Source of the DNA: Lasioglossum baleicum
Taxonomy: Eukaryota > Arthropoda > Insecta > Hymenoptera > Halictidae
Direction of reading: 5' to 3'
DNA: 64,000 nucleotides
NCBI RefSeq assembly: GCF_051020765.1
Contig: NC_134935.1
Coordinates: 4,837,579-4,901,578 of the forward strand
Part shown: in pieces, positions 34,394 through 45,508 of the stretch
Position numbering within the stretch: position 1 is the first letter of the stretch
How the letters are laid out: each line of letters begins with the position of its first letter
Translations under genes and position numbers: made by a program
Notes under the pieces: model-generated
What the model saw: the letters and a program-made list of their open reading frames with translations, nothing else
Told to the model about the DNA's origin: nothing
Databases searched by the model: none

Positions 34394-34530
34394 CACGTTT
34401 TTATTAGCTCGCTTTCTTGTTTGTCTGTTTGTTCGATGGCAAATTTTGCAATTGATTTTAAACTAACTTCCTGATGAGCTAGAGACTTGAAATCGGTTAC
34501 ATGGCTCAGAACTGGATGACAATGCATTAT
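34394..34530 (-). repeat. Dispersed repeat, copy in - orientation
   Basis: This matches the reverse complement of 5055-5170 (shared ATTGATTTTAAACTAACTTC and CTAGAGACTTGAAA). Its left edge, ACCACGTTTTTATTAGCTCG, is shared with 6502-6521. Together the three loci define one old interspersed family. Confidence 0.78.
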
Positions 34531-34862
34531 TAAAAAAAAATTTTTTTTAAAAAGTCTATCCGTTTCGGAGAAATAACAATTAAATATTTACCTGTTCACC
34601 TCCCCGCGAAGCCTACGTCATCGCGTTCAGCGATCGCCACGCCGCGCGACAGCGCTCCCTACTCCACTACGCGTTTCCGCTCTGACTCATCCCCACTCCA
34701 CTGAACGTCGAACCTTTATCTTTGACATTTTACCACGGCGTTTGTTTTCGATAGGACGCGGTTGCAATACCGTCCGAAATTTACTACATGTCTCTGTTAT
34801 AATCTCATAAAAATGTTTAACATCGATTCAGAAATTTCACACACACAAGACTAAAAAGCAGA
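34531..34862. other. Unassigned stretch between repeats
   Basis: An A/T run (34532-34552) precedes a GC-richer segment with no recognised gene. It may belong to the flanking repeats. Confidence 0.4.
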
Positions 34863-35332
34863 AAATAATTATTTAAATAAAAATAAATTTTTAAAAAATA
34901 CCACGTTTTTAAAATGGACTAAAAAGTATAAAATAATTTTTCCTAGCCCCGTACAGATTCCTAACCACGTACAGATAATCCTGAAAATTTGTGATTGTGA
35001 ATTTTTAACAGCTACAGGTAATTGATGCATGAATAGTTCACCTAAATTACTAAAAATTTTTATTGCTTCGCAAATGATATCAACTGTTGTGTGAGATTTC
35101 TCAACGGCTGCTACTCTCTACGCTCCTTACTATTATCTTGCGCCCCACGTTTTTCGTTTTAAATCTTACAAGTATTTGCGTAGCTGTTAAAAATTCACAA
35201 TCACAAATTTTCAGGATTACGTGTACGTGGTTAGGAATCTGTACGGGGCTAGGAAAAATTATTTTATACTTTTTAGTCCATTTTAAAAACGTGGCATTTT
35301 TAAAAAATTTATTTTTATTTAAATAATTATTT
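34863..35332. repeat. Long palindromic fold-back (153 bp arms)
   Basis: Arms 34863-35015 and 35180-35332 are inverted complements around a 164 bp loop. The outer ends are AAATAATTATTTAAATAAAA; the inner ends read TTTTTAACAGCTAC and GTAGCTGTTAAAAA. The arm core GGACTAAAAAGTATAAAATA is nearly the same as GCACTAAAAAGTATAAAATA in the fold-back at 27291, suggesting related elements. No coding sequence is visible. Confidence 0.88.
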
Positions 35333-38111
35333 TTTTGTTCAAAGTGCTGTAACCGATTGCCTCTCACAATCTAGGAAGATCGCAGCAGAAAATCTCGAAA
35401 AAATGTTGACGCTGTGCAGCATGCGTCACCTCTTTTGCAATTACAGTCGGCCACTATCGCGGCCCGTGCGCAGAGAAAAGGGACGCAACGGCAGAGAGAA
35501 CGTCGCCTGGTTTCGCGTCGCGTCCCGAAACCGAGCAGAAATGGCGGACGGCCGAGCAGACGAATGAATAGACACAAAACGAGCGGTTTTCTTTCTTCCC
35601 TCATCTATCCGGCTATCTATCTCCCCGCAGTGTACGTGTCTCCCTGTCTTTCTCGCCGCCGCTGTGCCGGTTATGCCAGCCGTTCCTCTCGAATATCATC
35701 CATCTAGCCGCTCATCAGGCTTTCAGCGAATATTACAAGCTTCACCTTTTCATCCGCTTCCCAGCCCGAACCGAAAGACGAGGCGGAACATGCGACACAA
35801 TACGATAAAACTGGCGTTGTCCACCGACCTGCACGCGCGCGTGCATCCTACTCCCTCTAAGTGTTTTTCGAATTTTTTATATTTGTTTTTTTCAGCTGCC
35901 CCCCGAGAATCTCCGCGACCCCGTTTTCGGAGGGCGAGGATTATCGGTGCTTCCCGCTGCGCGAAAATTTTCGAAACGATTCTACTTGTTCCGCTTAAGC
36001 GTTTTAACGCATTGCTTAAAACCCCGTTTACATCGAGCGACCTTTGGTTGAACGATCCGATCCGATCGGTTTAAGTTGATCGTGCAAACATTGAGAATTC
36101 AGTTGACAAGCGACTTCAAAGCTGCAAATATGTCGACATTACGTTGGACCATTGATCACATCGATAAATTAAAAATTGTCTGCGTCAATTGCAAATTCTT
36201 TCTTCATTCATCGTAACAAATTGAAAATGGTACATCAGCATGCTTAAATTCTTTGAGTCTGTCCATTGTTCTAAATTGCATCAGCTCGTTTTCCTTGTAA
36301 ATCCATCAAATTCGTAATTCAGTGGTAATAAAAACATCCACACACCAAACCACCAGGTTACTGATTTATCGGTCTATTAGTGGGTATTGTAGTATCGGGC
36401 TATTGATCTTTTACTGTATCAAGTTATCAAATTCCCCACGTTTCCAAATATTCCACTATCGAGATGCAGGGAATTGAGCAATCGGAACACTCGAGTATCG
36501 GATTACTCGACTATCAAGCTATTTAACCATCGATGCGTTAAAGCGTCAAGCATTCAACCAGTATCATATACATAATGTCGTTCATATTACTCCGATTTTG
36601 CATGTAGCATTACCGTATTCTCCGAACTATCGGGGCAACATTCAATTAATTCGAGAGATGCATAATTAACACCTTAGAGTTAACAATTAAAAACAAACAG
36701 TTTGGTAAAAAGCAGAGTCCACAAATACGATGAGAACTTATAAAAGCGAGAGAATCTTACTGAGTAGACTTTTTAAATAAATCCGTGACGTAAAACGCTA
36801 ATGGATCAACACACAGTGACAGAAAATTTTCAGAACATCTCAACAGGTTCTTTCTCTCTGTAACGCGCAGCTATGCCCCTGGTTTTTCTTGCCTCTGGTT
36901 GCCTTCTTCTTTTATCAAACAACAGAAAGCAACAAGGGACGACAAAAAGTTGCTCGGTGTTGCTTCACTGTGGCCAGAGCTTTGCAATTACGATACTGTG
37001 TCTTTCATTTCGAAATTCTATGTATCTTTCGAGGAATTAAAGGTAGCATACTCATGCTATCATTTGGTGCACATTCCACGGTGCTGGGAACGAAGACTGA
37101 GCCATGCGAAACGTTTTTCCCGCCCCCGCCATGGTGTCCTTAATCCCGTGACTGTTTATCTCTGTCAGCGGTGCCTTCGTGTAATTGGGGGCCGGCGGAT
37201 ATTCGTGGAAAACAGTCTGCAACGTTGCGTCTTTTACTCCCCTAATACAGCGACCCGAAAGTCTCGGGATTGTCGCGATAAGAAATTTGTCTTTTCCTTT
37301 AAATCTCTAAACTTAATAGCATAAAATGCATAGTACATTATATTACAGTATAAAAATATAGACAAAATTCTCGGTTCGTCGTACGTGTGCTTACGCGATC
37401 GAGAAAAATATTCATGTGTACACATTGACTTTTCCTGAACGTCTGCCGTTTCTCTTTCATCCGCCGAGAGACAAACGCTGACGGTAACACACGTCTGCAA
37501 AGAACTTGAAAATGGCACGTCAAGGTCCCTCGATTCGCTGCCACGAACTTCAAAGGCTTCGTGAAAAGTTTCGCCCGCGTAAGAATACTCTGCGCTAGCA
37601 TGGTTTCGAGCTTCGACTCGGTCAACAGCCGGGGTCGAGCAAGTTTTTCGCGCCGCTGCACTTTCTCGCGTGTTCCCAGCCCTCGGCGAGGGTGGACATT
37701 GTTTCCCGAAGTGGTGAGTTTCATGGGGTGAAGGGTTTCTTTCTTGAATTTCAACTGCCGGACTACCAGCGAACGTTCCCGTTCTCGTTCTCGGCGAAGC
37801 GCAGCTACACACCAGAAATATTGCGGGAACGTGATCGATCCCGAACCTTGAAAAATCTACTTTTCTATATACTTTCATCGTCGATCGTGACTGGAATACG
37901 GATCTCCGTGCAAGCTAAGCATTTTTTACAGTGGATCCGATAAGTTTTTGATATTTAAATCGTGATCATCTTGTGAGAACAAATAGTACAACCATAAGGC
38001 TTGACTCGTTTCAAAGCTTGACGCGCCTCTGGAAAATGGCAACCATATTCGAACGTCTCCAGAAACTTTCAACAATATTTCTCGTAAGTTCTCTTCCCCT
38101 TTACAACGACA
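35333..38111. other. Unassigned stretch
   Basis: No gene is recognised. A frame of 214 codons on the minus strand (37234-37878) and one of 136 on the plus strand (35664-36074) lack domain features. Degenerate TATC/CTAT-containing repeats occur at about 36369-36545. Confidence 0.5.
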
Positions 38112-38119
38112 GTTTAAAA

Positions 38120-38782
38120 CAGGCCTGGCCAACCCAAATGGTTTCACGGGCCACTTTGATGACGCCGTCACGTTACAGCGGGCCGTACTTTACGTAAACA
38201 TGCTTTTAAAAAATGCAATACAAATACAAAATGAATAATACTTGTTATACTATGATTCAATACAATTAACTCTCGAGTCTTAATTAATGAGAGATATTTG
38301 TTTATCCTTTCTTTCTCTTAATTTTTCTAAATCGATATTTATGTTCGACGTTGCACATCTTTTGTTAGTTGGTTTTCTAAATTGGCATCAGTTAATGAAG
38401 CACGTGACGAACTCTTTGAAAATTTCATCTTCGAAAAAAAATGTTTCACGAACATATGCAGATCCAGAAACGCTTACAACACGTTGTGCAAAATATCTTA
38501 AGTTGGAATATCTCTCATAAGTATTGTAAAAATTAATTATTAATGTGGACGCAAAAATTTCTTTCATTTCATAGTTGCACTGTAACTCAATTATATCAAA
38601 GATGTCAAATATAGAACTGGAGTTCGTAGTCGCACTTGCGCATTATAACAATAACTCTTTATTTATTTAATATTTTTTTGTATACATACAACGAGAAACA
38701 AAAGTTTCAATAGAAATATAAAATCGACCGCCGCGGCGGGCCGCACAATTTTACGTGGCGGGCCGCGTGTTGGCCAGGCCTG
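38120..38782 (-). mobile_element. hAT transposon deletion derivative (663 bp) with perfect 8 bp TSD
   Basis: The terminal inverted repeat is CAGGCCTGGCCAAC on the left (38120-38133), with its complement GTTGGCCAGGCCTG on the right (38769-38782). The element is flanked by GTTTAAAA at 38112-38119 and 38783-38790, a perfect 8 bp duplication as hAT transposases make. Subterminal GCGGGCC motifs are repeated at both ends. Inside, the minus strand keeps a decayed piece of the hAT C-terminal dimerisation domain, which supports the assignment. Confidence 0.94.
38280..38520 (-). pseudogene. hAT transposase C-terminal dimerisation domain, frameshifted
   Basis: Read on the minus strand, YSNLRYFAQRVVSVSGSAYV is followed after a one-base shift by FSKMKFSKSSSRASLTDANL. 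A second shift leads to RCATSNINIDLEKLRERKDK and a stop at 38280-38282. This order matches the hAT dimerisation domain (family pattern: SxFGSxYxCExxFSxMKxxKSxxRxxLTDxxL, then ATS and a terminal helix). The BED finger and catalytic core are absent. Two frame breaks and the truncation make it non-functional. The piece lies within perfect hAT ends, so it is the remainder of that element's own gene. Confidence 0.82.
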
Positions 38783-38790
38783 GTTTAAAA

Positions 38791-39488
38791 CATAATCCAC
38801 GATTTGTTTTGGCTTTTTCATAATACAAGGATTGCTTTAAAGTAGCTCCAAGTGCAAAGGGTTAAAACACGGCGACTAAGGATCGTTAGCTTCGCCACGG
38901 AATTTCGCATGGGTAGGTACATACTTTGCATGCACGTACATCGCATATTTACGGCATCCACTTGGCCGCGGAGAAGATTTCTCGCGAGGTTCTTTCAATT
39001 CGATACCTGGGACGCCTCTCCTGTTCACCGCGAGAGCCTGGCCGCAGATCATGCTTGTGCGTAAGACGGGCCATGATGTACGAGCTCTCTTCGGGGCTCC
39101 ACTTTTCTTCCACGAGCCAGATAACCGCGCGCATTATATACTTTCTCACCGACACGATCCTCCACCGTCGAAATAGCCGATCCGCCTCACCCACGCCCCC
39201 GGATCACCTATTCTGCTTGGATCCGGCCGAACGCGTGTAAGGATGAATGGAAACTAGGTCGGTCGGGCAGAGTTTAATTTTCTGGGCTACCCCGGAATGC
39301 TCGAACACGACTATTAATTTGGAGTCTTGTACCCTGTCGATACTTATTACGGCACTCGGATATTAACCCTTTCACCGCCAGCTTTTCCACGAGAAATCCT
39401 ATTACGTGGATTACTTGTACGAGGTTCTTTACTTCTGGCAATTTGTTCCGATCATTTGGCTGTTTCGCTTATTTTTATTGACAAGTGT
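38791..39488. other. Unassigned stretch
   Basis: No gene or repeat is recognised. Frames on both strands at 38852-39240 are short and without family resemblance. Confidence 0.5.
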
Positions 39489-39815
39489 CCCGCCGTTTTT
39501 AAAAAAGCAGACACTTTAAAATTGACCAAATTAGAACAATTAAATAACTCTCGAATCGTAAGAGATATCGGGATGAAATTTGCACTAGAATTCGTTCAAA
39601 AATGATTCCCATCTACTGATAATTATCGTAATAAATACAAATATATATTCTTTACCCGAATTTCCCGCTGTTTTTACTAAAGTAGACACTTTAAAATTGA
39701 CCAAATTAAAACAATTAAATAACTCTCGAATCGTAAGAGATATCGGGATGAAATTTGCACTAGAATTCGTTCAAAAATGATTCCCATCTACTGATAATTA
39801 TCATAATAAATACAA
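39489..39815 (+). repeat. Tandem duplication (152 bp units, 175 bp period)
   Basis: Copy 1 (39489-39640) and copy 2 (39664-39815) agree over nearly their whole length, including GTAGACACTTTAAAATTGAC-like and CTCTCGAATCGTAAGAGATA strings. Only a handful of substitutions separate them, so the duplication is young compared with neighbouring repeats. The spacer is about 23 bp. The CTCTCGAATCGTAAGAGA string is itself a near-hairpin. Confidence 0.92.
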
Positions 39816-39865
39816 TTGTATACACTGTGTAATATAGCCCAATTTTTTTATTCAAGTAATGAACA

Positions 39866-39928
39866 TTAATCAATAAAATATTTTCCACTTTGATCGATGA
39901 TCTTTTGCCATCTTTCTGGGTTATGCCA
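39866..39928 (-). pseudogene. Possible mariner transposase C-terminal relic
   Basis: On the minus strand the sequence reads WHNPERWQKIIDQSGKYFID and a stop (39866-39868). This resembles the C-terminus of mariner transposases (pattern ERWQKxIDxxGxYF, then stop). No terminal repeat and no convincing upstream coding sequence are visible. The match is short and chance is possible. Confidence 0.4.
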
Positions 39929-40313
39929 AGAGCAGATAGTGAAAACATTATTTCACCAAGACTCATTTTGAAGGTTACTTGAAGGACATAAAATGACATT
40001 TTTTGAAAAAATGTTTCAGACAAAAGTTTCTTGTTTTTTCGCATAGAATCCGAATCCGTAATAAAAAATACCATGTTCCATTTGAAAAATGTAATTTCCG
40101 GTCTCAATCACCTATTTCCGGCCGAAACCGGAAGTTAAAAATATCACCAGTTGATAGAGCGCATCTGATTTATAAAAGAAACACTTTGAATTTTTGAAAA
40201 TAACATATTTTCTAGATTATAAATGGGTGGTACGAGTGGTCTGCGACACCCTCTATAGTTTTTGCCCGAATTTCCCGTCCGAAACTTTTCTTTATGGTAT
40301 CATATCTAAACTT
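39929..40313. other. Unassigned, repeat-like stretch
   Basis: Inverted motifs TTTCCGG and CCGGAAG around 40095-40133 suggest old transposon DNA. No coding sequence is recognised. Confidence 0.4.
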
Positions 40314-40489
40314 CCAATGAAAAAGATAGCACACGCGTGCTTTGGAGAACTCATTGGACTAAAGTCAATCTATGTTCTGTTTACATATTCGCAGAAGGTA
40401 TGTTTTACACACTACACAGAATTTCCACGCTAGCATAATCTTAACACGAGAAATTAAAGATAGCACGTGTGTGCTATCTTTTTCATTGG
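40314..40489. repeat. Inverted repeat with nested perfect palindrome
   Basis: CCAATGAAAAAGATAGCACA (from 40314) extends for 28 bp and is matched with one mismatch by the complement of 40462-40489. The right arm itself is part of a hairpin: AAAGATAGCAC (40457-40467), loop GTGT, GTGCTATCTTT (40472-40482). Confidence 0.82.
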
Positions 40490-43445
40490 GAGTGTACCGA
40501 AATCGTAATAAATACCGGTACTTTTTCGGTTTTTCCAATGCAAAAGATGCCCCAAGAAGTACGGTCGCTTAAACTAGTTAAGTATACACAATAGAAATAC
40601 GGTCCGTCGTAAAACCCTTCGTGCGAAGGAACAAGCACGACACCGGTATTTTAACACGATTTTTCAAATAGGTTTGATCTGACAAAAACATGTTCCCAAT
40701 AAAAGTTGATCAGTATTCATATTTCTACAAATTTCAATATAAACAATTGAAAAAAGAATCTTTCTTTTATAAAAAAAGAAGGTCACTTCAATTTTTTAAA
40801 TATTAACATATATTTTTTACTTCATAATATTGTAACTGGTATCGAGACGAATCCAACGACCTATAATAATATTACTTTAAACCATGAAATAAGGTCCAGA
40901 TCACAAAAAGCGGGTTTCCAGCCCATGCACACACAGTACATTACAATAATTGCCATAAAAACCACAGAGGTGCCTCGGGGTGCCCAATGTCTGTTGATCC
41001 TACTAGGTGATAATACAAACTAAAGGTGTGTACAAGTCACATAGTGAAAATCGGTGTATGTAAATCATAACTATTTTCCTAGATTTCCAAAATTTTCGTA
41101 TGAAATTTTGTTATATTTTATATATTACATTATCCATTGTTACTTGCATTTTATATAATGTATAAATATGATTTACTTATCTCATGGGACATCCTCCACA
41201 TTGTAGAATAAAAATTAGTAGCATATAATACAAATATATTCACTTCTGGACACTTTTCTCACTCAACGATTCACTGTGCGTAGCTGCTACTTGAACGATG
41301 GTCACTTTCAGACTGAATTTCTCGCTCAGGTGGAAAGGTCAGGCGCTTTTTCCATTAACCATCCAATAGCCCAACTGTCAGGGTAGCCAAACCACGTATA
41401 CAAAACTCTTGATTTGAAAATTCATTTTTTAAATTTTTGGCCACGTTTTGGAGTAAATCGACCACTGTCGATTGTATGTACGTCATCCTGGGTTCGCGAT
41501 ATCGTAGATGGCAACCCTAGGCGTGGACCAATAACTTTTGGGAGCGTGTGCATCGCGTCGCGCCGGGATTCGATTAGCCGGGGCCTGGCCGGATCTCGAT
41601 CGTTTCCCTAACCGAGTGGTTCTGCCGGAACCGGGAACGATCTGGACGAGCGGCCGGAATGCGGGACACGATTTACCGCGGTGCAGCAACACGTGCCTGG
41701 CGATCACGGGACGTCTTCTGGTCCGCACGGCCCTGTGAAAGCTCGTTTCTCCGAAAGCTCGCCAGCATAGCAACCGGCTCGGCTCGGCTCGTCTTTGTCC
41801 AGGTCCCGCGATGCGCAGCTGCGTCCCGCGGACGTGCCGGGATTACAGAGGGCTAGCGGCGCGGTTTTCCGCGACAGAAAAGCCGCATCTACAGGTTGCC
41901 GGTTTCCCGCGAGGCTTTGCCGCAAAGCACCGCACCGTGCCGCGTCGAATTAATTCGTTGTGTCCCGCGAGCGTCGGTCCATCGGCAAACCGGCTGGAAG
42001 TAATCGCGACCCACGGTCTCGATAAACTTGTTTCGTCACCACGCCATTGGAAGTCCAGCCGACGAGATCGCGGTCTCGAAATCGGGCTGCGTTCGCAACG
42101 ATTCCACTCGATTTCCCCTTCCGCTTCGCCGCAACGCTTTTGTGAGGATTCGATTCGATTCGATCGCAGTCCTCTTTTTTCCGACCCGCCTAGGCGATCA
42201 ACGTTGATCTTGCAAGGGAACATATTAAACGGATGAGAGACTAGCTGGACGAGTTGCTCAGAGATATTAAGACGGACGAAACTGACTTAGAATTGTGTGC
42301 GTTTGCCTAGAGGTTATTTAGAACGTATGTACACGTTCGCTCGGCGCTGTTTAGTGGATACAGATTCAAGTGTAACAAGTATTTGGACGTTATTAGTTAC
42401 TCAAAGAGATAGAATTTGAACTGGGAAGCACGTACCTATATGTACACGCGAAATAGAATGTCTGTCTCTACACTCTGTATTAACTCCGAAAGCCTTTGAC
42501 CGGTCTAGGCTTGGATTTTGCATGGTTACTCTTTAGGCTACCCCGGAACCGGAATCTGACCGTTCTCCTTTGATTACCAACCCTTCGGTACTTGACGGTA
42601 ATTCAACTTTAGAACACTATTACACCGAATACATTGTCGCCCGTCAAATGTAATAGCTAATATGTAGTTTCATTTAATCGAGTTTTCATTTATTATGTTC
42701 CAAAGCGTCTGCTCGTCAGAGTATTAATTCAACAACAGCGTTGATCAACTGATAATCGTGCAACAAATACGTGAAAGACATCTATCAGATGCACGGTTAC
42801 AGGATGAAAAGTCGAACTTTTCGAAAACGGATAAAGGACCGGCTATTTAGATCAGGGAATATGTTGTCACGCAGTGATGGATCGCGAATCGCGATGTATT
42901 TATAACGCGAGACAGTTCTGGGCTCGGTGACCGATCGATCACTGCTACCTACGCGTTAGTAAAAGGCATGATAGTAATCAGCCGGTTTCAATCATCGGAC
43001 CACTGCTCGAACGCATTTTCGCGTCCTCTTCTCCCGATAGTTTTCGAGATACATCCCGTCATCCTAACGTTGAAAACGAACCTGTCCACAGCACTGTCAA
43101 AAATTCGTGGTGTCATTTCGCGAACAGACACGTGAAAAATAATCTTCGAGACAATTTATTTTCTATCGCAGTTGACGTTCAGCGACCTTGCATGACCTCC
43201 ATAATAGGCCATCGTATTCGTCTTGAAACACTGTACCAGAATGCGAATAGAAAAGCATACCATTTAAAAAAACAGAGTTGACCTTCGTCAACCATCAAAA
43301 TTAGTAACATCAGATCACGAGCGCCTCGATACCAAGTAAGTTTGCTCTGATCCATTTTCTTCAGCCTGTACAATGTATGTGGAGTTCGAATAAATTAACA
43401 TTAGGTCTAAGAGCGTTTAGCTTTAAGTATTCTGTATCGTGACCA
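40490..43445. other. Unassigned stretch
   Basis: AT-rich transposon-like DNA (40570-41240) gives way to a CpG-rich block (41480-42230), where several frames of 65-141 codons overlap on both strands. None resembles a known family. No gene is called. Confidence 0.5.
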
Positions 43446-43503
43446 TTTGGGACACAGATGGTTTGCAGGCAAGCGGCGATGGCCTGCAGAACCGTGTCCC
43501 AAA
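43446..43503. other. Strong stem-loop, microRNA-precursor-like in shape
   Basis: TTTGGGACAC (43446-43455) pairs with GTGTCCCAAA (43494-43503). Above a 4 nt bulge, GGTTTGCAGGC (43460-43470) pairs with GCCTGCAGAACC (43482-43493) with one bulged base, leaving an 11 nt loop. About 21 base pairs are formed in 58 nt. Animal microRNA precursors have similar size and shape, but nothing here shows processing or conservation. An old fold-back insertion would look the same. Confidence 0.4.
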
Positions 43504-45508
43504 CAGTCCCAAACCCCCGCGGAAAAAACCGTTACCTTTATTACTCAGGTATTTCGATTATAAATTTCTCATCCGGAACAGTTCGGGATCCCGAAGCAGC
43601 TGGCCAATCAAGCGAGATTACGTGAAAGTATTACGACGGGTTCGTTATCCCGGGGAGCGAGCCTCGACAAAGACGCAAGCAACAGCTCCTCAAAAAAGCT
43701 AATTAGTCTGAGACGATTCCATTCGGGTCCCTAATTAGTCCCCTAATTGATCACAATAAGCGGTCCGGGGACGCGTTGATTGTTCAAAGTCTTCGCGATC
43801 CAATTAACAGGTAAAGCTTCCCCGCGGGACGGCCGGTTTTTATTTACGGCTTCGGATCCGTTCCGTGGAGGGGTTCAATTACAACGACTTCTGGAAACAG
43901 AAACGCGGCGGCAAAGCGACGTGAATCCACCGCTCGGCCCCGCGTCGAACGCTAATTACACAAAGTGTACCGGCGAAACCGCATTAAGCGAGAATGGACG
44001 CGAAAGTCCACTTTCATCGGAGACACCGAGCGTCGCGGCTGCCGCGCGGGTGGAAACAGAATCACCGGAAAGAGAGGGATCGGGAGAGAGAGAGAGAGAC
44101 AGAGAGGAAGAGAGTTTTCTCCGAGAGCATCGTCTTGAGAAAACCTCGAGTAATCTTCCTATTAAGGGAACGGCACTTACCTAACAAACTCGATCGGTGT
44201 ACTAAGCTGTTTGTCTGCATCGCAACACGAGAAATAACTCGGCTCCGTTGAAAGGGATTTCATACTGTGCTTCCCGAGTTTAGGTCGCCACAACGTGTTC
44301 GCTGATGGATCAATATCGATAAACTTTCTTATGAGAGTAGTTTCGCTATTAGATTAGCTCGAGTTGAAGTTTTGTGCTTCGAGAATAAACTGGCAGCATC
44401 GGCGTCTTCCTCGAGCAGCTGAACAAAGTGATCCTGTTCTCTCGCGAGACCGACTTCTCAATATTATTAATTGCTAAGAGTTGTTACTGTTGATGTTTGA
44501 TTCATCCGAGCTTCAGAATTATAAGCTTGCTTAAGCTTGCAAGCTCAAAGTCTACTGATTTTTCAGCTACATAAATATTGGGTAGATCGAAATCCGTGGT
44601 TACCAATGCTACCTGACCCAGCAAGTCAGTTAGTGTGCACGTAATGCATGTACATCGATTGCAGGTTGTCCGCATCCGTAATCTAAATATGCAGTTTCCC
44701 CCAATTTTTCTGAAAAAAAACCCGATTCCCGGTCGGCTCCCCGTTTATCATTTATGAATTTTAATATAGCCAGCCAGGTGCTTGTCCGAACTCGGTGTCA
44801 CGAATATTTAAGGGAAACTGATACCTACCGACATCCCCTATTTCGACAAGCACCGGTCTCTCACGAGCGCTTCCATTGAATGCGAAAGCTGTGAAAACGA
44901 CTTCTATATATCCATCGTGAAATCGAGGCTTTCAAGAATTGCGGCACCGTTTCTGCTTTAATAATTCATCAGACCGCCGCATAATCCGACCAATCGGTCT
45001 GCGAATAGAATAATGGTCGGAATACGTAATTACGGTGACGTTCACTTACTGCGTCGATGGTGTTCCTCTCGAGTGACTCGTCGACCGATCATTATCGCAG
45101 AAATTCCCTTCTAGAGCCGCAGAATTTTAATACATTCACACAATAATGGCACACGATTATAATAAATCCCATTGGCAAAATGCTCACCGAATATATTCCG
45201 AAGAAAGTTCACTGTGCCAGACTTCTGATTAATACAAGCAATTAATTAATAGAAGCGATTGGAGAAGACTATTGCGTACACCTTTTATTTTAGTTATGAT
45301 TCGTAGTAAACGCTCGTGTAATTGATAGAAGCCACTTAACACATTACCGATCGGTGATTATTGCATAATTTTGATAAATCTATGGTACATGGCTAAACAC
45401 TTTTTAATGGATCCTTCAATAGCAACAGCAATTCTCATTGTGAACTAACAAGTCACCCTCAATAACGTCATCTAATAATTTCATTTAAGATTGCAATATA
45501 AAAGAAAA
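43504..45508. other. Unassigned stretch with (GA)n tract
   Basis: A (GA)n microsatellite lies at about 44082-44114. A frame of 134 codons (43780-44184) runs through it and is not recognisable. The remainder has no visible structure. Confidence 0.5.

Noticed and set aside
37234..37878. 214-codon minus-strand open frame
   Set aside because: No recognisable domain, biased to Ser/Arg/Thr, with another long frame overlapping on the same strand. Treated as chance.
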